DNA of 64,000 bases. Origin: Kiritimatiellota bacterium (GTDB lineage: Bacteria; Verrucomicrobiota; Lentisphaeria; Oligosphaerales; JAADHN01). Numbering within the stretch: position 1 is the stretch's first letter; each line of letters starts with the position of its first letter. This document shows, one piece after another, positions 1-7,842 of this stretch. Under the pieces are notes generated by a model. That model saw only the letters and a list, made by a program, of their open reading frames with translations, made no database searches and was not told the DNA's origin. Position numbers and translations under genes: made by a program. The DNA lies in NCBI GenBank assembly GCA_013151865.1, contig JAADHN010000167.1, positions 1 through 64,000 of the forward strand, read 5' to 3'.

Positions 1-2
1 CG

Positions 3-1172
3 GGGACCGGTCCCTGGGGCGCCTGCGCGAGTTCGCCGACTTTCTTTCCCATCTTGGCGGCGGCCGGGGTCCGCTGGGTCCGGGTGGGTGGGTTCGGTTG
101 GGGGACGGTCGAACCCACGCCGGACAAGATCGATTATTCGACCGCCGAGAAACGGGTCGTGGCGGCCCGTCGGGAGGGCATGGCGTGCATCGGATTATTG
201 CAAGGGAACCCGGGCTGGGCCACAGTGGACGGCGACAGCCTGAGCCGACCCCGGGATTGGGAACAGTGGGAGGCGCACGTCGAGCGGTCCGTCCGCCGTT
301 TCCGGGATCGGGTGCAAATCTGGGAAATCTGGAACGAGCCGGACATCGGTTCGTTCTGGCACGGCACGGTCGAAGAATACGTGGCCGTGCTCCGGCACGC
401 ATACATCGCCGCCAAACGAGCGGACCCGAACTGCCGGGTGATGTCGGCGGGACTGGACGGCGGCGGCGAGAAATACCTCGTACAAATGCTCGAGCACGGA
501 GCGGCGGCCTGGTGCGACTTGGTCGGTGCGCACCCGTACGCAGGCACGGTGGCGCTGGCCGAATATCGAATGCGAGTGATGCAGAGGATTCTAAACTTCT
601 ATGAGGTCCGCAAGCCGCTGTGGGTCACGGAAGTCGGATGGCAATCGGGTGGTTGGATAGGCGGACCGGGCGTCGTGGCAACGGAACAAGTCAAGGCAGA
701 CCGGCTCTCGTCGGCCCTCCCTGTCTTGACCCGACAGGCGGAAGTGGTCTGCTGGTATCGCGGGGTCGAGCCGGGCCGGATGTACGGTCTGATCCGCCCG
801 GTGGACAGGGCCGGCGCCCAATTGCAACCCGCCTGGTTCGCCATGCGGAAGATCGCACTCGATGCCGGCGCGGACGTCACGGTCAATTCCCCGAAGAAGG
901 TGACCTTCGAAGTCGGCCGGACAGTGGAACTGACGTGCACGGTGGAAAACCGCCGAAAAGACGCCGTGACGGTGCGATGGCTGGGGCTCGACCCGGATTG
1001 GGGCGGCCCCTTTTCGACGGTCGTCCCGCCCGGAAACGGGACGCTGACGGCCCGGATAAAGGTCCCGGCCGGCCAGCCTCCCCATGAGCGAGATCTCGTG
1101 GCCGCCGTCCAGCGAAACGACCGGCGCCACATCGCCAATTCCATCGTCCATGCACTGATCATCTCGAAATAA
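3..1172 (+). CDS. Clan GH-A glycoside hydrolase (GH39/cellulase-like), 5' partial
   Basis: The reading frame is open to the left edge, so the gene starts before the window; a TTG at 54 is only an internal codon. The visible part reads as a (beta/alpha)8 glycosidase: an early strand with AAGVRWVR followed by TVEP, then EIWNEPDIGSFW, where the Glu of NEP is the expected acid/base, and later VTEVGW, the expected nucleophile strand. After about residue 280 a beta-rich domain follows that looks like a NEW3/Ig-type accessory domain. It would hydrolyse a plant or algal glycan, probably outside the cytoplasm, but substrate and exact family cannot be read from the sequence and the N-terminus is missing. 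Clan assignment is fairly secure; GH39 versus other GH-A families is not. Confidence 0.75.
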   Translation, partial: GTGPWGACASSPTFFPILAAAGVRWVRVGGFGWGTVEPTPDKIDYSTAEKRVVAARREGMACIGLLQGNPGWATVDGDSLSRPRDWEQWEAHVERSVRRFRDRVQIWEIWNEPDIGSFWHGTVEEYVAVLRHAYIAAKRADPNCRVMSAGLDGGGEKYLVQMLEHGAAAWCDLVGAHPYAGTVALAEYRMRVMQRILNFYEVRKPLWVTEVGWQSGGWIGGPGVVATEQVKADRLSSALPVLTRQAEVVCWYRGVEPGRMYGLIRPVDRAGAQLQPAWFAMRKIALDAGADVTVNSPKKVTFEVGRTVELTCTVENRRKDAVTVRWLGLDPDWGGPFSTVVPPGNGTLTARIKVPAGQPPHERDLVAAVQRNDRRHIANSIVHALIISK

Positions 1173-1236
1173 TCCGGAACACAGGCGAACTTACAGTCCC
1201 TGCAACATTTCCGGGACAATTCCAAGATGCGTTGCA
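1165..1236 (+). repeat. Short interspersed repeat, copy 1
   Basis: A stretch of about 70 bp that starts at the end of the glycosidase gene matches the stretch after the DUF6785-like gene at 59645-59722 at roughly three quarters of positions, same orientation. Shared core: CCGGAACACA, then ACATTTCC, then GGACNATTCCNAGANGC. Weaker copies lie at 4497-4546 and 7741-7797. Function unknown. Confidence 0.55.
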
Positions 1237-1297
1237 AGAGTGACGAACCCCGGTCCGTCCCAGGCAGTCAACTTGGCCGAGGGCTGGGGGCAGTGCC

Positions 1298-1666
1298 TTG
1301 ATGAAACGGAAAAGCCCGCGGACAAGTGGCGCCGATCAACGAGGTGGCCCTGCTCCGGGCGCTGCCTTCATCCAGCCCCGGCGACCCCGAAACAACGACA
1401 GCGACGCCGACACGTACACGATCATCCTGGACGGCACGACTGCAAACTGGATCGCACCGCCGCCGGAAGCGATTCGTGCGGCCCCCGGCAAGGTCGGTTG
1501 GATCGGCCTGCGCGTACGGCTTCCGCCTGTTGCCGCACCCGGCACATACACGCTCAAAGCCAAAGTCCGGGCCAGCACCAACCCCCAGGAGGAAAGCACG
1601 TTATCGACCTCGTTCTCAGTGCGCCGGCCGCCGGGCAAGACGAATCGCGGCGCCAATGTCCACTGA
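1298..1666 (+). pseudogene. Remnant with NEW3/Ig-like domain
   Basis: From about 1400 the frame reads as a typical beta-sandwich end domain of sugar-processing enzymes: a strand with DTYTIILDG, a Trp, then APGKVGWIGLRVRLP and APGTYTLKAKV. This PGTY-type pattern is characteristic of NEW3 (alpha-galactosidase-associated) and related bacterial Ig-like domains. The roughly 35 residues before it look like read-through of non-coding DNA and no catalytic module precedes it, so I read it as the broken 3' end of a lost gene. The upstream glycosidase ends in a domain of similar type, which would fit a duplicated or rearranged carbohydrate-enzyme tail. It could also be a short free-standing protein; there is no clear ribosome binding site. 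Confidence 0.35.
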
Positions 1667-1772
1667 GCGGGGGGTCCGCCTGCCTCCGTCCTGGGTTGCG
1701 GATGACGCTGCACGGGGTTACTGTTGGGGCGGACGGTTTGGTTGAGTTCGGGAATGCTCTTGAGGCGACTCC

Positions 1773-2093
1773 ATGGAACGACAACTGCGCGAACGACTGC
1801 CCGGCGGCAAATTCGGCTATGTTGCGCCACGGCATTCCCGATTGATGAAACAAGTTCGGGGAAAAGGGAATCGGACTACCGAGCGCCGTTTCCGGGCCGC
1901 CTTGGCCGCAGCCGGGATCTCGGGGTGGCATACCAATGTGCGGGAAATCAAGGGCTCGCCGGATTTCTACTTCCCCGAAGAGCGCTTGGCCGTTTTCATC
2001 GACGGTTGTTTCTGGCACGGTTGCAAACTATGCGGCCATATTCCCCAAAAAAACCGTCCGTTTTGGGAGGCAAAGATCAACCGAAACCGGGAA
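1773..2093 (+). pseudogene. vsr: Vsr-type mismatch endonuclease, truncated
   Basis: The frame starts at an ATG behind GAGGCGA and gives 107 residues that fit the N-terminal two thirds of a Vsr-family very-short-patch-repair nuclease. Family marks: the QVRGKGNRTTE start, a GSPDFYFP strand (catalytic Asp) and LAVFIDGCFWHGC, followed by the FWEAKINRNR segment. Vsr nicks T:G mismatches left by deamination of 5-methylcytosine and normally sits beside a C5 methyltransferase. Homology stops at NRNRE; the C-terminal 30 or so residues (usually ending in a VWEHE-type strand) are missing and the frame runs on as nonsense to a stop at 2234. The next recognisable coding sequence, in another frame, is the C-terminal half of a methyltransferase, so one deletion joined the two genes. 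Confidence 0.7.
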
Positions 2094-2100
2094 CCCAACC

Positions 2101-2811
2101 CATGGCAGACCCGCAGAAGACCTCCGACAACCAGACCTGTTGCCGGAGAGACAACCCCGGCTTCTGCCTTGGACGTCCCTCGGGGACGTTATCCGCGACC
2201 TCCGCGAAGAGACCCCGGTCATCATGGACTTTAGTCCCCGTAAAAAGAAGTACCTTTCTCTGGTCCCTCCCGGCGGAAACTGGCGGCACCTCCCTGAAGC
2301 TCTCCAACGCGAGTCTATGGGCAAAGCTTTTTTTGCCAAAGGTGGACGGTCGGGCTGGTGGCGCCGCCTGAGCTACGATTTGCCATGTCCGACCCTTGTC
2401 ACGATGCCTAACCACGCAAGCACTGCCCTGTGCCATCCGGAGGAAGTCAGAGCGCTTACTGTCCGCGAGTACTGCCGTATCCAGGAATTCCCCGATGAAT
2501 GGACCGTTTGCGGTACGCCCGCACAGCAATATGCGCAGATCGGCAATGCCGTCCCTGTTCGTTTGGGTGAAATAGCCGGGAAAGTGCTGGCAAATGCACT
2601 GGATAGATTGGCCGAACGCTGCTGGCGGCTTCGACCGGGACGACCCCGCCCGTACCGAAAGATCTACATCCAATCCCACATCAGGACCCGGCAATGGTAC
2701 AAGAACGGAGAGGCCCTCCAATGGCGCGACGGAAAAGACAACTCTGCTCTTGTGTACGCCTCACCCAAAACACGACGCGCATGGGCTGTGATGGAAAAAA
2801 AAGGACGGTAG
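2101..2811 (+). pseudogene. dcm: C5-cytosine DNA methyltransferase, C-terminal half only
   Basis: Only the second half of a Dcm-type methyltransferase is present, in frame +1 relative to the window. Visible: LPWTSLGDVIRDL, the FSPRKKKYLSLVPPGGNWR block, SYDLPCPTL (motif IX-like), EYCRIQEFPDEW, and motif X QIGNAVPVRLG. The catalytic PCQ loop and the S-adenosylmethionine-binding motifs, which lie in the first half, are absent, so it cannot methylate DNA. The end runs about 70 residues beyond motif X. Upstream it abuts the vsr remnant, and the restriction enzyme remnant starts 3 bases after its stop, the order of a type II R-M operon with its own Vsr. The exact deletion joint is somewhere in 2093-2140. 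Confidence 0.7.
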
Positions 2812-2814
2812 GCC

Positions 2815-3250
2815 ATGCCCAGAAACCCGGACTTGCCCAAGTCTGACCCGCAAGTGCTCTCGAAAAGAACATTGTTACTCGAATTGCAAGCCATCGATAA
2901 TTGCGACGAAGCGCGTGCGAGGGTGCTGAGGCTGGAAGTCGAATTCCGGCGGCGGATTACCGATCACGTGACTGCCCTGCCGGCGAAGTCCGCATGCCTT
3001 CGCAAATTCAATACCAGCCCGTTCGTGCTGATGTTCTATGCGAAACAGAAGGGCTATGCCCACGTCAGCGAAATTGAGAAGGACATCCTGCCCGCAAAAC
3101 TTTTTTCGTCCCTGGAAACATCCGCCGGCAGAATGATCCAGGATGTGGTTTTGCCTGTCTACGGATGGCAAAGCGTCGAAAGCACAATGCACTCTGCACG
3201 CTCGGCAATCGACGGCCGACGGTGCGAACCGGGTGTCGTGAAATTGGCTA
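2815..3250 (+). pseudogene. Type II restriction endonuclease, N-terminal part
   Basis: Starts at an ATG three bases after the methyltransferase stop. About 140 residues resemble the start of a type II restriction enzyme: a LLLELQAIDNCDEARARVL helix, KFNTSPFVLMFYAKQKGY, ASAGRM-like segment and a final YGWQSVESTMHSARSAIDGR strand-loop typical of the entry to a PD-(D/E)XK core. Sequence sense ends at VVKLAT near 3245; the nuclease core with its metal-binding residues is missing, and the frame continues as GC-rich nonsense to 3375. The break coincides with a short match to the repeat end block found elsewhere in the window. Assignment rests on position in the R-M set and on recall of the family; recognition site unknown. 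Confidence 0.5.
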
Positions 3251-3251
3251 C

Positions 3252-3274
3252 CCCCCTCCACAAAGGGTGCCCGA
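3252..3274 (-). repeat. Match to hairpin-element end block
   Basis: CACAAAGGGTGCCCGAGCCG on the plus strand matches at 16 of 20 places the complement of the terminal block of the large hairpin element (CGGCTCACGCACCCTTTGCG at 43 kb). It sits exactly where the restriction enzyme homology stops, so insertion or recombination at this element may have cut the gene. Short, so chance is possible. Confidence 0.3.
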
Positions 3275-3393
3275 GCCGTGTTGATGTCCGGGGGCCGGGC
3301 TTATGTTCTCCGGCGGACCGTGACCGGATCGCGGTCCCGGCGACCGGAGGCGTCCTGCCCATTCCGCGTCACTGATTCGAGAGGATCTTTCCC

Positions 3394-4050
3394 GTGGCCC
3401 CTGAGATCGTCGAAACCGAATTCCTGGTGCTGCGCAAGACGCCTTACTCGAACACGAGCCTGGTGATTGCCGGGCTTGCACCGGACCGGGGTCAGGTCCA
3501 TCTGCTGGTCCGAGGCGCGCGCCGCTTTGGAAAACGCCGATTCCCGGTTGTGGATCTGTTCCGGGTGCTCCGGATCCAGTACCGTCCATCACGAGCCGGA
3601 CTGGCCTCTTTGCGTTCCGCAGAGTTGAAGGAAGACTTCTCCGCGATTTCGCGGTCTCCCGAACGGTTCGCGACAGCCGGCAGTCTGGCCCGTTTTGCCC
3701 TTGACAACACGCACCAAGGGCTTGCATCCCCCCTGTTTTTTTCTGCATTCCGGAACGCCTTGCGGCGTCTTGCCGAGACGGGGCCGTCGGTGTCGACGGC
3801 AGCCGATCATGCCCTGATGGACGGAGTCGTCGTCTGCGTGTTGCTCGTCTTCCTGGCCGAGCACGGTCTCTTGCCGGACGGCGCCGATCCGGAGAAAGCC
3901 ACGCGGCAAAACCTCCTTCTCGACGCGGCACTCGGGAGCGGTTCGCTTCCGACCCTTCCGGCGGAACGCTGGCGGGCCCTGCGGGAATGGTGCGGGGCGC
4001 TGGCACGCTACGCCGGATGCTCGGGACTCGACTCCCGGGGATCCGATTGA
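3394..4050 (+). CDS. recO: DNA repair protein RecO
   Basis: A 218-residue protein starting at GTG with GAGAGGA eight bases upstream. The N-terminal 80 residues form the RecO OB-fold (TEFLVLRKTPYSNTSLVIAG, then GQVHLLVRGARRF), followed by the helical domain with ELKEDFSAI and a hydrophobic helix VVVCVLLVFLAEHGLL. RecO loads RecA on SSB-coated single-stranded DNA together with RecR in the RecFOR pathway. The length is normal to slightly short, and the C-terminal cysteine zinc site seen in some RecO proteins is not present. It lies just downstream of the decayed restriction-modification island, with no obvious co-transcribed partner; the next gene starts 540 bases away. Identification is by fold pattern rather than by many invariant residues. 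Confidence 0.8.
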   Translation: MAPEIVETEFLVLRKTPYSNTSLVIAGLAPDRGQVHLLVRGARRFGKRRFPVVDLFRVLRIQYRPSRAGLASLRSAELKEDFSAISRSPERFATAGSLARFALDNTHQGLASPLFFSAFRNALRRLAETGPSVSTAADHALMDGVVVCVLLVFLAEHGLLPDGADPEKATRQNLLLDAALGSGSLPTLPAERWRALREWCGALARYAGCSGLDSRGSD

Positions 4051-4114
4051 GTGCGCCGTGTTATTCTCCACGGTCCCAGCGAATGCGGAGACCTCCGAAT
4101 CCTTGCGCCGGCGG

Positions 4115-4143
4115 TTGAATTACCCCGCCCTTACGTCTAGAGT
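4115..4143 (+). promoter_or_regulatory. Possible sigma-70 promoter
   Basis: In the 539-base gap between recO and the histidine kinase, TTGAAT and TAGAGT are separated by 17 bases, with TAGTAT just beyond. It would give a long (over 400 base) leader to the kinase gene, or a small RNA. No protein-coding sequence was recognised in 4051-4589. Prediction by consensus only. Confidence 0.3.
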
Positions 4144-4496
4144 AGTATACCAGGAAGCCACCATTTCTTGCAGCTTCCAATTGACCGCCCGGACGTGTAC
4201 ATCCGCCGTGAAAGCCCACGGCAAATGCGGTCGCCGTTGTGTGCCTCGGACGCACATCCGACTCGGCGTCGGCCCGGGCGGATGTGCAGCCCGGAAACCG
4301 ACACGGGAAAAGACGGTTGGTGATCGTCTTGCAGCAAGTTTGACGCATGGGCTGGCCGGCCTGAGCGATCCACGACCCGCAGGTGATTTGGGAATCAATT
4401 GCCTGATGGGCTTTGATGCAAGGCCGTTTCGCCCGCGGGTCGGCGCGGCGCCCGAATCTGTCGAAGCGCCCGGTTCGAGCTGGTCGAAAGCCTGAC

Positions 4497-4546
4497 AGCC
4501 GGCAGTATCGTCCGGGCCATTCCGAGACGCATTGTATCAAGTTGCG
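4497..4546 (+). repeat. Short interspersed repeat, partial copy
   Basis: Core TCCGGGCCATTCCGAGACGC followed by ATTG matches the 59.7 kb copy (CGGACCATTCCGAGACGC then TTTG). Only the second half of the repeat is well conserved here. It lies shortly before the kinase start in otherwise featureless DNA. Confidence 0.45.
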
Positions 4547-4589
4547 GCCCTGGCGTTCAGCGTCGCGGGGCCGCTCAGGAGAAAATCCG

Positions 4590-5744
4590 GTGAACGACAA
4601 TATCCCGATCCCGTCCAGGACCGAAATCCGCCGGGCCAGCGCCCACATTTTCGAAATGCTCCTCGAGTGGTTCCCGGACATTATTCAGTCCGTGGACAGC
4701 GACGGTCAGATCATCTACGTGAACCGCAAGGCCACCGATCTGCTCGGCTATACCCGGGACGAACTCCTCGGCATGAACGTACGGGATCTCTACGCCCCGG
4801 AGATCATGGAAAAAGTTGAAAAGGGCTTTGCCAAGCTCAAAGACTCGGGGAACCTTGCGGGTATCGAGAGCGTAGTCTGCGACAAGGAGGGCACGCGGAT
4901 CCCGGTCGAGATTCGTTCGTTCGCGGTCTACGACAACAACGGCAAATTTGTACGAACCTTTTCCATTCTGCGAGACATCCGGGACATCAAGGAACTTCAG
5001 AACACCCTCATCCACACCAGCCGACTCGCAGCCATCGGCGAGTTGGCTTCCTGCATCGCGCACGACATCTCAAACCCGCTCGCCGTGGTGAAGCTTTACG
5101 GCGAGCTGCTGGCGGGCCAGATCAGTCAACTGCGAGCCGAAGGCGACGAAGAAAACGCCGGCCGCTTGGCGGACGCAGTCGAGGGCGTGCAGAAATCGGC
5201 GGAAAAGATCGAGAAACTGGTCAACCACTTGCGGGACTTTTCACGCAGTCAGGAAGCCGGAAACGAGTTGGTCGATCTGCGCCAGACCGTCGAGGACGCC
5301 CTGTTCATGATCACAAACAAGATCACGAAGGGCAACGTCGAAGTGGTCCGCAACTGGCCGGAAGGCGAGAGCTTCTATGTCCGCGGCTCCGCCAGTCAGC
5401 TCGAGCAGGTTTTCATGAACCTGTTCAGCAATGCGTGCGATGCCATGGCCGAGGTGCCGGAACCGACGATTTGGATTCAGATCGAACCGGCGCCGGCTTC
5501 GGAAGGCAGCCCGCCGATGTGGGTGTGCAACATCAGCGACTGCGGGTCCGGAATTGGGCCGGACCACATCGAAAACATCTTCAAGGCGTTCTACACGACC
5601 AAGGGCAAGGGCAAGGGCACGGGGCTCGGCCTTTCGATAACCCGGAACATCGTGCGGCGGCACGGGGGCGAGATCTCCGTGAATTCCGTGGTCGGGAAGG
5701 GGACCACATTCTCGATTCAGCTCCCCTGCTGGGTCGACGAGTGA
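4590..5744 (+). CDS. PAS-domain sensor histidine kinase (orphan)
   Basis: A 384-residue cytoplasmic kinase. GTG at 4590 is chosen because AGGAG lies eight bases before it and sequence sense begins there; upstream in-frame codons look non-coding. Domains: PAS about residues 20-130 (VDSDGQIIYVNRKATDLLGY and a C-terminal RDIRDIKELQ link), then HisKA with the H-box ELASCIAHDISNP (phospho-acceptor His158), then HATPase with NLFSNACDAM (N box), DCGSGIG, and GTGLGLSI (G box). No transmembrane segment is seen, so the ligand is probably internal, possibly a PAS-bound cofactor. No response regulator lies beside it, so the phosphotransfer partner is elsewhere. The FecR-like gene follows 71 bases downstream and may share its transcript. 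All residues needed for autophosphorylation appear to be present. Confidence 0.88.
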   Translation: MNDNIPIPSRTEIRRASAHIFEMLLEWFPDIIQSVDSDGQIIYVNRKATDLLGYTRDELLGMNVRDLYAPEIMEKVEKGFAKLKDSGNLAGIESVVCDKEGTRIPVEIRSFAVYDNNGKFVRTFSILRDIRDIKELQNTLIHTSRLAAIGELASCIAHDISNPLAVVKLYGELLAGQISQLRAEGDEENAGRLADAVEGVQKSAEKIEKLVNHLRDFSRSQEAGNELVDLRQTVEDALFMITNKITKGNVEVVRNWPEGESFYVRGSASQLEQVFMNLFSNACDAMAEVPEPTIWIQIEPAPASEGSPPMWVCNISDCGSGIGPDHIENIFKAFYTTKGKGKGTGLGLSITRNIVRRHGGEISVNSVVGKGTTFSIQLPCWVDE

Positions 5745-5815
5745 TCGGTGCGCCCGGGCGGCCTTGGCGGTCGCACGAACCGCCGAGGGCCGCCAGACAA
5801 TAGGAGGCAGGAAGA

Positions 5816-6898
5816 ATGGTCCGGCAACAAGACACGATTATCCGCCGTGTGCGACATGCACTGGCGATCACCGCTTTGTTCGCCCTGATCGGTCCCTCGT
5901 GGGGGCAGGACAGTTTTCACGCCATCTCGAAGAAAGGCCAATGCAAGGTTCGCCTTACTTCGGCAAAAAGCTATGTTCCCTTGGAACTGAACAAGGAATA
6001 CCCTTTCTCGACCGCCCTCAAGACAGGCCGAAACTCCTTCGCGGTCATCGAATTCTCGAACGGCAACCGCTTCCGAGTCCTGGCCCGAACCAAGGTTGTA
6101 GTGACCGCAGACGTTCGGAACCCGAAATTCAAGAAACTGCAGCTTGCCCGAGGCAAAGTGGAGGTGGAGCTGGACAACTTCCCGCCGGGCGCCCGTTTCT
6201 CGGTTGAGACGCCCACGGCTGTCTGCGGCGCCGTCGGAACGCATTTCGCCGTCGAATTCGCCGACGTTGAGGAACCCTCGGGTGGTTTTTTCGGCAGGCT
6301 CTTCGGACGCAAGTACCGGGAACACGAAAACCGGTTCGGATGCACCAAGGGGAAGATATTCGCCCGCAGCCCTACGTTCGCGGCCAGCAGTCTCGAGGCC
6401 GGCACCCGACTGCGCGCCGTCGTGCACGCCGGGCGGGAGAACAGTTACTCTGAAATCAGCGTTCCCGAGGGTCAGGCCGCCCTCGAACTGGCCGGCGGCA
6501 ACCGGCTGGACATCGAGCAGGGAGGACGCCTGAGGACTGCACAAGAGAAATCCGCCACGGCCGAATTTGTAGCGCTCACTATCGAGGCCGGCGCCGCCGC
6601 GGCCGGAGGCCGGCGCTTGGAAGGCAATGGGCGGGCCGTTGTCCTCAAGAAGAATGAATTCTACCAGGCGGACGGCGTCTCAAAATATGTGGCTGCGGCA
6701 CGCACCGAAGGGAGACTCCAAACCGACTTGGACGAAGAGAAGCAGAAACCCGCCCCGGACCCCGAGCGCATTCGAAAGCTCGAGGCCGAGGTCAAGAAAG
6801 CCGCCGAAAAAGCCACCCGTCTGCGCCGGCGCATCGCCGCACGCAACATGCGGCGCATCATCCAACGCGTCCGGCGTATTCGGCCGCGCGTCCGGTGA
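5816..6898 (+). CDS. Exported FecR-domain protein
   Basis: A 360-residue protein with a strong AGGAGG nine bases before ATG. Residues 13-30 form a signal peptide (ALAITALFALIGPSWGQ). A FecR domain follows at about 55-190, with SFAVIEFSNGNRFRVLARTKV and FSVETPTAVCGAVGTHFAVEF, the usual phrase of FecR beta-sandwiches. A 30-residue insertion (PSGGFFGRLFGRK...) interrupts the domain. The C-terminus, after about 290, is a charged helix rich in Lys, Glu and Arg ending in an Arg-rich tail. In iron uptake FecR signals to a sigma factor, but there is no TonB receptor or sigma factor here; in many Planctomycete-type genomes such proteins are stand-alone envelope proteins of unknown role. The upstream kinase and downstream FabG-like gene are on the same strand with short gaps. 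Confidence 0.75.
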   Translation: MVRQQDTIIRRVRHALAITALFALIGPSWGQDSFHAISKKGQCKVRLTSAKSYVPLELNKEYPFSTALKTGRNSFAVIEFSNGNRFRVLARTKVVVTADVRNPKFKKLQLARGKVEVELDNFPPGARFSVETPTAVCGAVGTHFAVEFADVEEPSGGFFGRLFGRKYREHENRFGCTKGKIFARSPTFAASSLEAGTRLRAVVHAGRENSYSEISVPEGQAALELAGGNRLDIEQGGRLRTAQEKSATAEFVALTIEAGAAAAGGRRLEGNGRAVVLKKNEFYQADGVSKYVAAARTEGRLQTDLDEEKQKPAPDPERIRKLEAEVKKAAEKATRLRRRIAARNMRRIIQRVRRIRPRVR

Positions 6899-6944
6899 CG
6901 CCGGGGCATCGGTCGAACCGCGGGAGGTTTGGTCAAGGGAACTT

Positions 6945-7697
6945 ATGCAGACCCTCATCTGGGACTTCTCCGGACAAACCGCTATCGTCACGGGGGGAAC
7001 GCGGGGCATCGGCCGGGCCATATCCGAAGCCCTCCTCGCCGCAGGCGCCCGCGTCTTCGCCACCTATGCCGGGAACGAACAGGCGGCTGCGGAATTCGCA
7101 AAGGCCAACGCGCCGGCGGCGACCCGCTTCGAACTCTTCCGGTTCGACGTCGCCGATTACGCTGCTGTCGAGACGTTTTATTGTGAGATCGATTCCCGGA
7201 CCGACTCAGTCGAAATCCTGGTCAACAACGCCGGCATTCGCCGGGACGCTGTGGTGGGGATGCTCCGGCCCGAAAACTGGCAGGCAGTGATCAGGACCAA
7301 CCTGGACGGGGTCTTTCACATGGCCAAATTCGCCGTGCATCGGATGATGCAGGCTCGGTACGGACGGATCGTCACCATCACCTCGCCCTCCGGGAAAATC
7401 GGGTTCGAAGGACAGGCCAACTATGCCGCCAGCAAGGCGGGGGAAGTGGCTTTCACCCGGTCCCTGGCCAGGGAAGTGGCGCGGCGCGGGATCACGGCGA
7501 ATTGCGTTTCGCCGGGGTTCATCGACACGGACTTCATCCGCGATCTCACGCCGGACCAAGCGAAGGGGTATCGGGGCATGGTGCCGATGCGCCGGTTCGG
7601 CCGTGCGGACGAGGTGGCGGCGTGCGTCCTGTTCCTGGCGTCCCGGGAAGCCGCTTATGTCAACGGGGCCACACTCGAGGTCACCGGCGGCCTGTGA
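6945..7697 (+). CDS. fabG: Short-chain dehydrogenase, 3-oxoacyl-ACP reductase (FabG) type
   Basis: A 250-residue classical SDR starting at ATG with AAGGGA five bases upstream. Seen: the Rossmann TGGTRGIGRA near residue 15, LVNNAGI, the catalytic Ser in ITSPSGKIG, the YAASKAG motif (YxxxK), NCVSPGFIDT and a C-terminal YVNGATLEVTGG. These fit NADPH-dependent beta-ketoacyl reductases; FabG and acetoacetyl-CoA reductase (PhaB) cannot be told apart on sequence alone, and no other fatty-acid gene is nearby. The gene follows the FecR gene by 46 bases and precedes a sugar isomerase-like gene, so it might instead reduce a sugar or acid in catabolism. Catalytic residues appear intact and length is normal. 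Confidence 0.85.
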   Translation: MQTLIWDFSGQTAIVTGGTRGIGRAISEALLAAGARVFATYAGNEQAAAEFAKANAPAATRFELFRFDVADYAAVETFYCEIDSRTDSVEILVNNAGIRRDAVVGMLRPENWQAVIRTNLDGVFHMAKFAVHRMMQARYGRIVTITSPSGKIGFEGQANYAASKAGEVAFTRSLAREVARRGITANCVSPGFIDTDFIRDLTPDQAKGYRGMVPMRRFGRADEVAACVLFLASREAAYVNGATLEVTGGL

Positions 7698-7740
7698 TTC
7701 CCGTCCGCCGCTTCCGATGCGATCATATCGAGACGATTTC

Positions 7741-7797
7741 GTACGCAAGCGGACTCGCCCGCTTCTACTGGAGCATGGGGACAATTTCAAGACGCCC
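7741..7797 (+). repeat. Short interspersed repeat, weak copy
   Basis: GGGGACAATTTCAAGACGC matches GGGACAATTCCAAGATGC of copy 1 at 1165-1236, with a partly alignable GCGGACT segment the right distance upstream. It fills most of the gap between the reductase and the TIM-barrel gene. Weak beyond the core. Confidence 0.35.
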
Positions 7798-7842
7798 GGG
7801 ATAGGCGGGGAGTTGGGGACACTCGATATTCGAGGGGGCCGT

